Assembly (NCBI RefSeq): GCF_041146795.1
Contig: NC_135175.1
Span: 32,798,136 to 32,862,135 of the forward strand
Direction of reading: 5' to 3'
Length of the DNA: 64,000 nt
From: Maylandia zebra
Lineage: Eukaryota > Chordata > Actinopteri > Cichliformes > Cichlidae
Positions within the stretch are counted from its first letter, which is position 1. Each line of letters starts with the position of its first letter. A program made the position numbers and the translations under genes. Positions 22,661-35,294 of the stretch are shown here, piece after piece. The notes under the pieces were generated by a model. That model made no database searches. It had not been told where the DNA came from and worked only from the letters and a program-made list of their open reading frames with translations.

Positions 22661-24389
22661 GAAGAAGAAGTCTGTTCCGGGATCACATGCTGGACACAGT
22701 TTATGCAGACGGAGTTACCGTTTCATCCTAAGCGAGTAAAATCCTGATTTTGGATGATAAAACAAACTAAACGACCGTTTGGATCGATATCTGCATCGAT
22801 CTGCCCACCCTTGTCTCCTGGATCGTAGCTGAGATCAGCGTGAACCACGTGGGTCTCTGCTCCCTGATCTGTTTCCTGTGTTTGGAAAAACTTCCAGCTT
22901 CATCGCGGAGTTTCTCTCGGTTTGTGGGCTCATCTAAAGGTAAGCACCGAGCTAACTTTACTGTGAGTTCAGTTCATGTTGAGTTTAGCTCCTGAATGAG
23001 GTCTTCTGCTGCTCTCCTCGGTGTCTGTTCACAGTTTATTGTGAACACGTTGAGAGAAGAGTGAGAGAGTGTTTGGAGAAAAACACCAACTAATCATTAG
23101 CTCAGCATGCTGGGAGAAGTTGGAGCAGAAAAGTCTTTTCATTGTCCCTGCAGCTGTTTTTCTGCCTGCACCAAACCTCTACAGCCTCATTTCTATTTGA
23201 AGTGATAACAGGAAATGGATGAGAGCGATCTGCTGCAGTATCAGGGTCACAATAAACTTTATTGTCCAGCTGCTGTGGATGAACAGATGAAAGGAAGTGA
23301 ACTCCTACAAAGTCTCATTTTAATGAGTGTGGCTGCTGTAAAGTGATGCACAGGAAGATGTTAACAAAAACTAATGAAACAGAGATGAAAGTAAACAGTG
23401 TTCATATTTGAAAGCACAGAGAATAAAATATATTGTGGTGGTTAATGTGCAGCTCTTCGTGATTTGGGAGAATCATGTTTTTAATCATGTTGTGGATTGA
23501 ATGTTGGGTTTTATTTATTTTGTTTACAGACGTTTTTCCCACCTGTGATCGTTCAGATTGATTTGTTTCTGTTGACTTGAATCATGTGAAGGTTTAAAGC
23601 TGCACTTCCCCCAAAAAGAATAAAGTATAATCGTGAAGAATGTAATAATGTCTTCCTGTGTCAAACACAGCTGCAGTCAAAGCAGGAAGGAAAGCACTGA
23701 AACCACTGATCAAAGCTCATTAATCAATGAGCTTTAATCATTGGTTGTTGGGGAATTGTGGAGGTGGTGGAACTGGGGGGCTGAAGGAGTTGAAAGTGTG
23801 GGGTGGGGGAGTAACAGGTCTGTCCCTGTTTGTGGAAACCACAGGAGGAGCTGTTCAGGCTGTTGCTGGGTGTGAATTGTTGATGGAGTCTTTAAACTTG
23901 TAGTTGCTGTTTTCCAGACTGAAGCAGAGTCGTTAGCTGAAAACTGGTTTTAGAGGTTCATTCAGGACACCTTCTCAGGCTCTTACAGCCTTACCTGTAT
24001 CATAACAAAGTGTATAAACCCCAATCCACCTTTAACATGGTCCTTCTCCCAAACCTTCAAATAGGACTTTCTGGCCCTGTCATAGTAAAGGGCTGCTGCT
24101 TCAACTAACATAACTTGAAGTAGGTAATGATGGTAGACAGCCATGCTATTTAACTTTGGCGTGCTGTAGATTATGTAAGTTTCACTAGAACCATGAGTAC
24201 ATTCACAAAGTTCCTCCTGAAGTATAAGTGAGTGAGAGAGTTTCCTCACTTTGCAGCACAACACATCTCACAAGATTTCTACAAGCAATCAGAGTGAAAT
24301 TTGTACTTTGTGCTGTCAGATGAACATATGAGACACTTTGACTCTTCAGTGCAGTGTGGAGCCTAACAAAGATCTGTTTTGTGTCCCAG

Positions 24390-24495
24390 CTGATCAGCAG
24401 GAGGAGAAGAGTCTGACGGAGCAGCAGAGGAACATTTTCAGCCATCTGGACTCAGCTGAGTCACTACAGAGGAAACAATGAGCTCAACACAGGAG
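24390..24495 (+). CDS. Gene 2 exon 2: start codon and MSSTQE
   Basis: Same 106-bp exon as in gene 1: acceptor GTGTCCCAG, ATG at 24,478-24,480, donor GAG|GTGAGG, phase 0 exit. The coding bases are identical to the paralogues. The next in-phase coding exon is A1, about 6.5 kb downstream beyond two transposon insertions. Confidence 0.7.
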
Positions 24496-24782
24496 GTGAG
24501 GAAAATATCACAGTTTCACCAAATAACCAGTCACGTCTAAAACTCTCATCCTCCCAACCTGTTATATGACTGTGTTGTATATTATGTTGTTTTTTAAAGA
24601 CCACAGCACATGTTAAAATAAGGAAGGTTTATTCATCAACATTATTAATAATCAAATAGACAAAACATTTTTTTCATCATCCCCAAAAATACACGTTCAA
24701 AGCACCACAACAGCAGCCCGATATCAGACAGAAGCTGTCAGCTGAGCTCTGTAGAGTGGGCAATTATAATGAAACTCTATAT

Positions 24783-25817
24783 TAGGGATGGGTACCGGTG
24801 TCCGGTGCCATGATGGCACCGGTTCTGACATAAACGGTAGTAACCAGACCGAAAAGCAGCGCACATTTCGGTGCTTTATTTCGGTGCTTTTTTTTCCTGA
24901 GCTGTGATACACTTTAGATTCTAGCCAATCATTTTACGTTTCCGAGGATAGTAGGCGGGGCCAGGTACGTATGTTCTTTTATGCAGAGCTACAGATTAAA
25001 AATGGCCAAGGCGAAGCGGTCAAAAGTCTGGCTGTACTTCACAGCAAAATATGCAAACTCAGCAGCCTGCAACAAGTGCTTTAAGCTGATACTATGATAC
25101 TGTCAAAGGAGGTAACACCTCGAATCCGATGAAACACCTGGCGACGCATAGAGTTTTTTTTAAAAGCCCAGAAATGCGCCGTATGATAGCTTGCTGCGAG
25201 ACCTCACACCGAGCACATCTACTGTGCGTTGGTTGCCTGTTATCGGATCCGGAGTTAGCAATATCCCCCAAAAACCCCGAAGACGAGAGTCCTGGCCCCT
25301 AGCCCTGCCAGTGTAGCAGAAATGATGAGGATGATGATGCAGCAGCAGCTGTTCTTCTCTGCGTGAGTAGCTTAATGTTGTTCATGTGTAATTTACGTTG
25401 AGTAGGCTAACCACATTATTAAATTAATGCATGTAAGGTGAACTAGCAAACACCATCATAGCTACATGCGGCTGTCTTCTTGTTTGATGGCAGATACTCC
25501 CTTCACCCTGGCCAAAAAGGCTAAAATGACTAAAGAAAAAGAGGGAAACGGCTAAACATGAGAGGTTTTTGGACAAAGTTTGTGTTTTTTCCATTGATTA
25601 AGCACTGCTTCCAGCTAAGAGTGATACCATATATGCCCCATAGCTGCAGAAAAGGCTAACTTTGTTATATTTTTACAAAAAACCAGCTGAACATGAGAGG
25701 TTTTAAGACCAATTTTGTGTTCTCCATTCTTTAAGCACCGGTTTGAGCACCGGCACCGTTTCAAAAGTACCGATTTGGCACCGGTATCGGATAAAACCTA
25801 AACAATACCCATCCCTA
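24783..25817 (+). mobile_element. hAT element relic with BED finger; 8-bp target duplication
   Basis: Ends are TAGGGATGGGTACCG and the inverse of TAGGGATGGGTATT. CTCTATAT flanks both sides (24,775-24,782 and 25,818-25,825), and genes 1 and 3 have the uninterrupted site. From ATG 25,002 the frame reads MAKAKRSKVWLYFTAKYANS and CNKCFKLI before a stop, the first half of a BED-type zinc finger. GGNTSNPMKHL-like codons follow in a shifted frame. The catalytic transposase body is deleted. Confidence 0.85.
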
Positions 25818-27160
25818 CTCTATATTATAATTTGTAGATTCAAGCTGCTCTTCATATTTTTGGCCAGCAGATGTCACCAAAGAGGACTGTGTTGAAAAGC
25901 TTTGAGTAATGAACCTTTTTCAATACAAGCTTCAGTGTTTCAGAAAGCTTCATTTGGCCATCACTGATATAAATAATATTATAGAAATGATCAGAGGAGG
26001 CAAAAGTACATTTACTCTATACTTAAGTGGAAGTACAGATATTAGTGTTATAAATACTTCAGTAAAAGTATTCATTCAACTTCTTTACTTAAGTAACAGT
26101 GAAAAAGTACAGGCTCTGAAATGTAATCAGAGTAAAAAAGTAAAAGTAGCTCCTTGAAGAACATTTTAACCACATGTTTTTATCCAAAGTTAACTGAACC
26201 TTGTGCTTTGTTAATGTAATAATAAGATAAGATTAGTAAATGAAGTAAAAACTATTTATGTCTAATAAAGGTTCTCTGTTTGAATCAGTTAAGTAGAAAA
26301 TGAAGGAAAATAAAACATGTGTGTATTTTCTGTTGCCTACACTGTAGAGGGTGACTTTGCCTCTAAACAGGAACATGAGCAGGGAAGAGGTTAAAGTGGG
26401 ATTGAGCAGGTGGGAACCCTAAAATCAGCTGTAGTGGCTCAGCGTGGGGAAAAGAATCACAGCTCACAATAATTTCTGTTGAGAGCTCCAGTAGATTTTC
26501 TTAAAGTACAGGCTGTGATCAGCTGACCTGCTGCTCTCTGTGGATGTACACAACTGAATTCAACCAGATGTCAGCAGATGTTTCATGAGCTGTCCTGGCT
26601 GATTTCCATCCTCTACACTGACAGTACACTGTCTTTATATTAGACACTATACTGTTGGTATGAAGGTGGAACTCAGTGAATGGATGTCAGCATCATGAGC
26701 TTCAGTTTAAATGAATCTCTGCTACACTTAATCTAACTGTGACATGAGCACCACAGTCACTGTGCACCAGTCACACACTGTCCTTTACTTTAAATCCATC
26801 ACAGATCAGCAAACGAACCTGTTTATCCTGCACTAACCTGCAGAGGATCTTCATGCAGTCTTTAAATAACACAGTTAATCTGCTTCAGATTGTTTTGCAG
26901 CAGCTTTCATAATCTGAAAAAACATAATGTCACATGTACAGACTCAATATCTGATTTCAACACATGAGGACTTACATGTAAGCTTTAATCTCCAGTTGAT
27001 CAAATCCCACTGAGCAGTCCTTCCCTTTAAATCTAACCTCTCTTCTACCTCTCCTGTCCTGTGTGTCTTATCTTTCTCCATCTCTGAGTGAAGTTAGCTC
27101 TCTTTCTTTTCTCTCCCTGTGATGTACAGCAGCTGGACCTTTAGCCAGCAACACACTGTG

Positions 27161-30100
27161 TTAAACCAAGATGGCGCCGCGTATGGATGCCCTGGTGCTT
27201 CAGTGCGTTACTTTTGTCTTGTTTTTGTGCATTTCTTCTGTGTCTGGGCACTCCTCTGGATATTCTTACACCAGAGAAGAGCTCCTTAACTGCAGGACTA
27301 CAACGCCTGTGGATTTATTTCCAATATTTGTCGCATCTGCGGCAGATTTACTGCTGACTCTGATCAGGAAAGTGAGACGTCGAAAGAGAGGGAAGCGAGC
27401 CGGCGTACTCGTGCGTTTGAGGAAACGCGGACTGAGAACGGCCCTTCCTGGGATCTTCCTTTCTAATGTACGCTCACTCTGGAATAAGATAGACGAACTG
27501 GCCCTGATGAGAAGCATGAACAAAGACTTTGCCTCCTCCTGTGTCTTATGTTTTACGGAGTCGTGGCTCAGTGAGGACATCCCGGACTGCGCGCTCAAGC
27601 TGGAGGGCTTTCATCTGCTGCGCGCGGACCGGCAGGCCTCTCTCTCTGGTAAGACCAAAGGTGGAGGTGTCTGCTTCTACATTAATAGTGGCTGGTGCAC
27701 AGATGTAACAGTGATTGCTCAGCACTGCTCTCCCTCTCTGGAATATCTTTTTATTCACTGCAAACCGTTTTATTCTCCGCGGGAGTTTGCTTCATTCATC
27801 CTGGCCGCTGTTTACATCCCGCCAGATGCGGATGCGCAGGCAGCTCAGTGCGCACTCGCGGAGCAGATTCTCCACACGGAGCGGACATTCCCGGACTCTC
27901 TCATCATTGCTCTTGGGGACTTTAACAAAGCCAATCTGAGCCATGAGCTTCCAAAATATAAGCAGCATATTAAATGCCCGACCAGAGAGGAGAGAACATT
28001 AGACCACTGTTACAGTACGATCAGCGGGGCCTATCGCGCGGTGCCCCGCGCTTCACTCGGACTTTCTGACCACGTCATGATCCACCTAATCCCCGCGTAC
28101 AGACAGAGGCTGAAGCTCTCCAAACCTGTCGTGAGGACTAAAAAACTGTGGAGCAACGAGGCTGTGGAGGAGCTTCGCACGTGTTTGGAGTCTACAGACT
28201 GGGACACAATGAAGGCTGCTTCTAACAGCTTGGACGAGTTTACGGACACTGTCACCTCCTATATCCACTTCTGTGAGGACAGCATTGTGCCATCACGCAC
28301 CAGGGTGAGTTATAACAATGACAAACCCTGGTTTACTCCTAAACTCATAAAGCAGTGGCTGGAAAAGAGTAAGGCGTTCAGAAGCGGAGACAGGGACTGC
28401 TACAGAGAGGCCAAGTACAGGTTCACTAAAGAAGTGGACATTGCCAAACATCAGCACTCTGAGAAGATGCAGCAGCAGATCTCAGAGAATGACTCGGCCT
28501 CTGTGTGGAAAGGTTTTAGGAATATTACAAACTACAAGCCTAAAACCCCCCACTCCACTGACGACTTGCTCTTAGCCAACACCCTTAACGACTTCTACTG
28601 CCGTTTTGATGAGCCATCAGGCAGCCTTCACACCTCCAACGACCCCAACAATAGAGGCACTTTGGACACTCATTCCCCCACCTCTCCCCCCTACATAGAG
28701 CCATCACCACCTTCAAACTGTTCACCTGCAACACCCGCCCCCTCACCCCACACAAAAGAGGATTTCACACCACCTCCTCCGACCACAACTCTTCATATTC
28801 ATGAAGCAGATGTGAGGAAGCAGTTTAGGAGTCTGAATGCTCGGAAAGCTCCCGGCCCAGACGGTGTGTCTCCTGCCACCCTCAGACACTGTGCAAACGA
28901 GCTGGCCCCAGTGTTTTCTGGCATCTTCAACTCCTCACTGCAGGCATGTCATGTGCCTGCCTGCTTCAAGTCCTCTACCATAATCCCTGTCCCCAAGAAA
29001 CCTAGGATCACTGGACTAAATGACTACAGACCCGTGGCTCTGACATCTGTAGTCATGAAGTCATTTGAGCGCCTAGTTCTCTCCCATCTCAAGACCCTCA
29101 CGGCCCCCCTCCTGGACCCCCTGCAGTTTGCATATAGAGCCAACAGGTCTGTAGACGACGCCATCAACATGGCCCTACACTTCATCCTGCAGCATCTGGA
29201 CTCCCCAGGAACCTACGCCAGGATCCTGTTTGTGGACTTCAGCTCTGCCTTCAACACCATCCTTCCAGACCATCTCCGAGGCAAGCTTTCCCAGATGAAT
29301 GTGCCTGATCCCATCTGCCGGTGGATCACTGACTTCCTGACGGACAGGAAGCAGCACGTGAGGCTGGGAAAGAATGTCTCGGACTCCCGGACCATCAGCA
29401 CCGGCTCCCCTCAGGGCTGTGTTCTTTCTCCTCTGCTCTTCTCCCTGTACACCAACTGCTGCACCTCCACCCACCAGTCTGTCAAGCTAATCAAGTTCGC
29501 AGATGACACCACCGTCATTGGGCTCATCTCGGACGGGGACGAGTCTGCCTACAGGAGGGAGGTTGAACGTCTGGTGTCTTGGTGCAGCCACAACAACCTG
29601 GTGCTGAATGCCCAGAAGACAGTGGAGATTATTGTGGACTTCAGGAAGCACACAGCTCCACTCCCCCCCATCATCCTGACTGACACCCCCATCACCTCTG
29701 TGGACTCATTCCGCTTCCTGGGTACCACCATCACCCAGGACCTGAAGTGGGAGCCCACCATCACCTCCGTCATCAAGAAAGCCCAGCAGAGGATGTACTT
29801 CCTGAGGCAGCTGAAGAAATTCAACCTGCCAACACGGACGATGATGCAATTCTACACTGCAATCATCGAGTCCATCCTCACCTCCTCCATCACCGTGTGG
29901 TACGCTGGAGCCACTATCAGGGACAAACAGAGACTGCAGCGTGTTGTGCGCTCTGCTGAGAAGGTGATTGGCTGCAGACTCCCATCTCTGCAGGACCTGT
30001 ACACCTCCAGGACACTGCGGCGTGCAGCCCGGATCTCAGCTGACCCTTCTCACCCTGGACACAGTCTGTTTGACCTGCTCGCCTCAGGCAGGAGGCTCCG

Positions 30101-30442
30101 GTCCATTCGCACCAGAACCTCTCGCCATAAGAACAGTTTCTTCCCCTCTGCTGTTGGACACATGAACAATAACCACATGACTGTCCCCGCCACTAACACA
30201 TGACCCTACGCTGTGTCACTGCATCATTTCATGTTTGGCACTGATCACCACCTGCACTCATGTATATATCTTTCTACGTAGCACTCATAATTCTTATTCT
30301 CATGTATATCTCATGCACATATCTTTCTTTCTACATAGCACTTTAATTCTTATTGTCTGCACTGAAGCACCGCAGCAATTTCCTAATGTTGTAAACCTCA
30401 ACATCTGGCAATAAACCCATTCTGATTCTGATTCTGATTCTG
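27161..30442 (+). mobile_element. Full-length-looking LINE in the intron of gene 2
   Basis: It is inserted between ACACACTGTG and AGACAAACTG, which are contiguous in gene 1 and in the second copy of gene 2. It starts TTAAACCAAGATGGCGCCGC and ends in four copies of ATTCTG. No target duplication beyond one to three shared bases is seen, as in some CR1/L2-type elements. It carries one uninterrupted ORF (27,171-30,203). The clade is CR1/L2/Rex1-like by motif style; exact family not determined. Confidence 0.9.
27171..30203 (+). CDS. LINE ORF: endonuclease-reverse transcriptase, 1010 aa
   Basis: Intact retrotransposon polyprotein that would nick DNA and reverse-transcribe its own RNA. The N-terminus (residues 5-26) is strongly hydrophobic, signal-peptide-like, followed by YTREELLN and a basic patch (residues 66-88). 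The AP-type endonuclease spans about 95-305, with the catalytic-type motifs SNVRS (Asn 99), TESWL (Glu 130), GDFN (249-252) and SDH (299-301). Reverse transcriptase follows from about 555: [41 protein letters not shown] (Asp 689), [14 protein letters not shown] and FADD (776-779). The C-terminal part reads [17 protein letters not shown] and IWYAGATI-like repeats typical of this group. No frameshift or stop, so it may be recently active. A shadow ORF on the other strand is ignored. Confidence 0.92.
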   Translation: MAPRMDALVLQCVTFVLFLCISSVSGHSSGYSYTREELLNCRTTTPVDLFPIFVASAADLLLTLIRKVRRRKRGKRAGVLVRLRKRGLRTALPGIFLSNVRSLWNKIDELALMRSMNKDFASSCVLCFTESWLSEDIPDCALKLEGFHLLRADRQASLSGKTKGGGVCFYINSGWCTDVTVIAQHCSPSLEYLFIHCKPFYSPREFASFILAAVYIPPDADAQAAQCALAEQILHTERTFPDSLIIALGDFNKANLSHELPKYKQHIKCPTREERTLDHCYSTISGAYRAVPRASLGLSDHVMIHLIPAYRQRLKLSKPVVRTKKLWSNEAVEELRTCLESTDWDTMKAASNSLDEFTDTVTSYIHFCEDSIVPSRTRVSYNNDKPWFTPKLIKQWLEKSKAFRSGDRDCYREAKYRFTKEVDIAKHQHSEKMQQQISENDSASVWKGFRNITNYKPKTPHSTDDLLLANTLNDFYCRFDEPSGSLHTSNDPNNRGTLDTHSPTSPPYIEPSPPSNCSPATPAPSPHTKEDFTPPPPTTTLHIHEADVRKQFRSLNARKAPGPDGVSPATLRHCANELAPVFSGIFNSSLQACHVPACFKSSTIIPVPKKPRITGLNDYRPVALTSVVMKSFERLVLSHLKTLTAPLLDPLQFAYRANRSVDDAINMALHFILQHLDSPGTYARILFVDFSSAFNTILPDHLRGKLSQMNVPDPICRWITDFLTDRKQHVRLGKNVSDSRTISTGSPQGCVLSPLLFSLYTNCCTSTHQSVKLIKFADDTTVIGLISDGDESAYRREVERLVSWCSHNNLVLNAQKTVEIIVDFRKHTAPLPPIILTDTPITSVDSFRFLGTTITQDLKWEPTITSVIKKAQQRMYFLRQLKKFNLPTRTMMQFYTAIIESILTSSITVWYAGATIRDKQRLQRVVRSAEKVIGCRLPSLQDLYTSRTLRRAARISADPSHPGHSLFDLLASGRRLRSIRTRTSRHKNSFFPSAVGHMNNNHMTVPATNT

Positions 30443-30996
30443 AGACAAACTGCACACAAACAGTTTGTGTGTTTGCTGATGTTTGTTGATAGAAACGCTG
30501 CATTTGAAATTACCTGTTTTTTCAGGTGCTGTGCAAAAAAGAAAGAAGAACAACGTCTCACTTTAACTCCTGACTATGACTCACAGTTTTGCCTCTTTCA
30601 TCTCTTTTTATGTTTCATACCCTGGTGATTAGTACACGATCAGGATTGTCTTTCATGTGTTACTTTTCAGGCTCAAATCAGTTTGATACCAAAAGTGAAA
30701 AGTCTGTTTTGATAATATAATGAGTAGAAAGTCTTTTTTTTTATGTGGGGAGTCAAACTAAGGAAAATAAGGAAAAAATATTTTAGTGTTTAAACAGTCA
30801 TTAATTCTTTTTAACACCAGGTTGGATGTAATGTGTTAGAACTACCAGTAGGTGGTGATAAGAGACCTTTAAGGTGTTTGGTCCCACACTCCACCTTCAG
30901 GTTTAAAACTAGTGTTAATGGAGGGAGTTTGAAGGTTGAGTTTGTTCCACGACTGCATTTCACTCACTGCCTCTGTTTGTATCTCTGTCACTGCAG

Positions 30997-31593
30997 GACC
31001 AACATGGAACGAGAAGTCAGCGCTCTCAGGAGGCCGACAAACCTCACAGAAGAAAGAGAGAGAAAACATACACCTGTGACGATTGTGGGAAGGAGTTTAC
31101 TCTGAAGGATAAACTGAAGCAGCATCAGGTCATCCACACTGGAGTCAAAGCGTACAGCTGTGATTTGTGTGGAAAGAGTTTTCCCAGGAAGGGTTCCCTA
31201 AAAAGACACAAAGTCATCCACAGTGGAGTTAAAGCGTACAGCTGTGATCAGTGTGGCACAGCTTTTACTCACAGAGACAGCTTACAGAGGCATCTAGTTA
31301 CCCACTCTGGAATTAAGGCATACAGCTGTGACAAGTGTGGAAAAACTTTCAGCCTGAAACAGAGCCGAAATACACACCTACGCATTCACACCGGACATAA
31401 TGTGTACTGCTGTGAACAGTGTGGCAAACAGTTTATAACAAACCAAAAGTTACAATACCACATGTTTACCCACACTGAGGAGAGACCTTATAAATGTGAC
31501 CTGTGTGAGAAGACTTTTAAATCTCCACATGACCTGAGACGACACCAACAGATCCACACCAGAAAGAGACTCTACAAGCGCAGTTACTGTGAG
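30997..31593 (+). CDS. Gene 2 A1 exon: six C2H2 fingers
   Basis: Acceptor CACTGCAG, donor TGTGAG|GTATGT, 199 codons, phase 0 at both ends. It opens DQHGTRSQRSQEADKPHRRK, then six C2H2 fingers. Contact residues (-1, 2, 3, 6) are L,D,K,Q; R,G,S,R; H,D,S,R; L,Q,S,T; T,Q,K,Y; S,H,D,R, differing at most fingers from the other A exons while the framework is nearly constant. The first linker is TGVKAY in place of TGERPY. About 110 bp downstream the sequence switches to the start of a duplicated intron segment (about 31,700), the junction of the exon duplication. Confidence 0.85.
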
Positions 31594-32217
31594 GTATGTA
31601 TTTATGTTTTTATCTTGTCATTTTAGCCTGACTGTTTGGAACAACTCTGCTCATTAAACTGTGTTAGCATGTTAGCAATTCTACTGCATGAAAAAGGCTG
31701 CATCTGAGGTGGCACAGTTAATCTGCCTCAGATTGTTTTGCAGCAAGTTTCATAATCTGAAAAAAAGACATAAAATTATATGTACAGACTAGAGATGAAC
31801 CAATCCGATATTATGTATCGGTCTTATACTGACGTAAATTACTGGATCGGATATCGGAGAGAAATAAAAAATGTAATCCGATCCATTAAATATCAAAAAA
31901 GCACCTCACAAAACTTGCGACATGGCGTAACTCGGCTCATAACCGTAGCACGTGGCAACTGTATGCATCATGTTATAGAGCGGCTGTGGCGTGCGGGACC
32001 TGTCTGCGGTCTGTTTGAGCATTTGGAGCCTCGCTACCAATCCGGCATTTCATCTCGGAGGAAGTTATCCCCGAGAGAAGTAAAGCAAGTGTGTAAGTTC
32101 ATCTCTGAATGTTTGTAAAGCATTCCCGCGTCAAGCTTAACAACCGATATATGGAGCGACTGCCTCTTCTCTCTCTCCCTCCCTCTCCTGCTGCTACTTC
32201 AATCATGAAACTGATTA

Positions 32218-33209
32218 CAGTTTTTTACAGACGCTAGGACACATTTCTCAATACTTAGGTCACGTTTGCAAAACTCCTCACACAGTGAGCACAACAGAAG
32301 TCTATGTGGGCTAAACTGAGGACCAGTTATCATTGTTTTGGCACAAAATGCATTCAATGACTACATCTCTCAAATTTCATGAATTATCTTCTCACTCAGA
32401 CACAAGAACTGCCAAAAATCTTTGTACGGACAGGACATTTTGCATGTGCTTACATACTGTTTTCAAAACTGTTAAACTTATGGCCAAAACAATAACACAA
32501 TGCAAAACTTAAAAAGACAGCAAAATTCAACAGCAATATTTTATTGAAACATATTTTAAATCTAAAAATGCAGTTTAACCAGCCACAGCTGATTCTTATT
32601 GTAGATGAACATCTACACAGGTGTTACTCCTTCAATTTTTCAACTCCTTCAATTCTGGCATGCCAGAAGATTATTTCCTAGGTGTGTTGCCCTAGATGAC
32701 ATAAGATGTGATGTGGATGAGAACCTGTGGCCAAATGGAGAAGACCGAGTAGATTAGCATTACTATTGTATGTGTATCAGTGGATGGTGTGTATACAAAT
32801 TCTTGTATTTTGGGATTACTTAGTGCAGAAAAATAAAAATACATAAACAAATATTAACGAATTCTGCATGATGTCTGATTCATTCCAGTAACATATATTG
32901 AAATTATAAACAGAGATGTGTCCTTGTTTTACACAAGAAAACACTGTGTAATGCTACATGTTGTTAGTGTTTTTTAGGTCATTGTTTTGTGGGTGACAAA
33001 GTGTGTTTGTCGGCTGTCAACCTTTGCTAGTGTTCTGGAAGAATGAGTTTATTTGAGACCTGAATGAAGTGTTTTGGTAGTTGTAGTGCATTTTGAATGT
33101 GAAATGAACTGCTTTGCCAAGCTGACGGTCAGTTAGGAGGATTGTGTGAAGTGTTTTGCAAAAGTGACCTAAGTATTGAGAAATGTGTCCTAGCGTCTGT
33201 AAAAAACTG
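32218..33209 (+). mobile_element. mariner/Tc1-type element with 46-bp inverted repeats
   Basis: Perfect 46-bp terminal repeats begin CAGTTTTTTACAGACGCTAG and are flanked by TA on both sides. Similarity extends some 25 bp further with mismatches. A short frame at 32,656-32,757 reads WHARRLFPRC and CDVDENLWPNGEDRVD-stop, the C-terminal end of a Tc1/mariner-type transposase; the catalytic domain is deleted. It is non-autonomous. A related end lies at 43,540-43,593 and an internal piece, inverted, at 47,390-47,706. Confidence 0.88.
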
Positions 33210-33255
33210 TAATGATCAGCTGATCGGCTTTTCTGTCGCGAGTCCGTCTCTCTTC

Positions 33256-34706
33256 TAGAGCAGGGCGATATTGCCAAAAATATTTATCACGATATATATT
33301 TGAAAATTTGCGATAACGATATAACTGACGATATAATTGATGCGAGACAAAATACAACTCCACAACATTACTAGCACAAAAAGACAACCTTCCATTTATT
33401 TTCACTTAAACAAGAAGCTGGTTTTTATGTACATTAAAGCTTTATAAAAATTTAACAGTGCAAATGCAAATTCCTTGCTCAAAGTTTAACCAAAAGTCAT
33501 TTCCAGTAGAAATGGGCTGACATATCCTGAGCATAACCATGTATAATATCCACTGAAGTTAAAAAGAGGTGCTTTGCAACATTAAACTGCAGTGTGCAGT
33601 ACGTATTTTTCGGACCATAAGGTGCACGGGATTATAAGGCACATTAAGCGAAACAAAGCAGTCAGATAAATCAAACTTTATTAAACTCATTCTTCTTGCT
33701 TCCTCCACTTCTGTACCATTGATTCATTAATGTTGAATTCTCTGGCAGCTGCTTTATTCCCATGTTGTTGCAGTATATTAATGACTAACCTTGTATTGTG
33801 GATGGATTATCTCAGTTGTTCTCCTGACTGAAGTTTGGTCCGTTTACAGCATCCTGCCATGCGATTGCATTTGTCTCTAACCATGAGGAACCTTCACGTG
33901 AACTTTTATAAGTGGAAAAGTGTTAGTGTTCGTCCTCCAGCTTCACTGTTTATGTTATGCTAACATAGCTGTGTCGCTAGCGATCACGTAGCACATCATT
34001 ATATACCAGCTAGCCCAACTTCAGTAACCCTACAAACGTCACTGCTGTTTAGTTTCCTGTCTTCATTTATGTTGGAAGTGATAGCAGAGCTGTATGTTTG
34101 AATTTTTTCAGAAATCTCTCAGTCAGAACATGCTATATCATGCTTAGGTAACTAGCGAAACTAGCGAGCTAACTTCCGCTAGCTTCTTGCTAACTGCTAA
34201 CTCCGTTAAATGTAATAAATTTTGTTTTCATGGATGCCTGGAAGTTAAACTTCATAGTTACACCTGATAAAGCAGCAATGCTGATCGTTTTATTAAAGAT
34301 GAAAGAATTTAGACAGTTTTTAACTGTCAGTGATGCTGCAGTGTTCGTTTGACTTGAAGCAGACGGAGTTTAGGACCAGTGTTGCCAACTCCTCAGTAAG
34401 GAAAATCGCTATTGGTTGTCCTAAAAGTCGCTAGAAGTCGCTAAATGACGTCATCGCCTAATTTGCATAATTGGTCATGCTAATCTAATTGTAACCTATG
34501 TTGTTGGAGAGAGAAATAACACCGTGGAAGAGACATAAAGTGAGTAAAAAACGTCCTAAATGCATTTAGAGTTTATTTAGAACTACAAATTAAATTTCTT
34601 TTAGCAATTATTGTTTTGTTTTTTTTATGTCACAATTCCAACCCTACTCCTTTACCCGGTCTTGGACCGGCAAAAGTGACCCGAAATAGGCACTCTGGTG
34701 GCGTTA

Positions 34707-34756
<50 letters not shown>

Positions 34757-35294
34757 ATAAGTAGTTTTAAACCTTGTGATCCACAAAACAGCATAAGAGT
34801 AAAAGAAGAACTGACTGCGTTACAGCACCCGCTGCTTGTTGAGAGTAAAAGCGATACGCGCTTTCACGTCTTTTTTTAGCCACTTTCTTTTAGAAAAAAA
34901 GTCGCTATGGGCTCTGAAAACTCGCTAAATATAGCGACAAAGTCGCTAAGTTGGCAACACTGTTTAGGACCCAGATTACTCCCAGATTTAAGAACATTTT
35001 AGTCCAACAAATACGACAATAACGACGGCCGCTTGCATGTTCTGCAAAAAAAATGTGCTTTGTCGTGTATCTGACGGACAAACACCAAACCAGTTCCACA
35101 TCACGGAAGTTGCACCATTTTTACAAACCAATTCTGGTTCATCTGTTTCACTCAACAATCGGCCATGTGCGTATGAAAACAAAGGCACTGCGCATGCGCG
35201 TTTTACTCATATTCTATCGCGATATTTCATTTTCCTATCGTTGCCTAACATTATACCAGTATTACCGTGAACGGTATAATATGGCCCAGCCCTA
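33256..35294. mobile_element. Second hAT element nested in the outer hAT
   Basis: Ends TAGAGCAGGGCGATATT and inverse TAGGGCTGGGCCATATT agree at 14 of 17 bases. CTCTCTTC flanks it at 33,248-33,255 and 35,295-35,302. AT-rich, with many ATATCG-type short inverted motifs near the ends. No transposase ORF survives. Another hAT MITE sits inside it. Confidence 0.85.
34377..34962. mobile_element. hAT MITE nested inside the second hAT
   Basis: Terminal repeats CAGTGTTGCCAACT / AGTTGGCAACACTG are perfect for 14 bp, flanked by TTTAGGAC at 34,369-34,376 and 34,963-34,970. It includes a (GT)n run at about 34,709-34,754. It is 586 bp and non-coding. A motif like AAGTCGCTA occurs several times near both ends. 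Confidence 0.92.

Noticed and set aside
29175..29474. Antisense ORFs within the intact LINE
   Set aside because: Shadows of the reverse transcriptase coding strand.
34616..34879. ORF with a Val-Cys repeat
   Set aside because: Produced by a (GT)n microsatellite inside a MITE.
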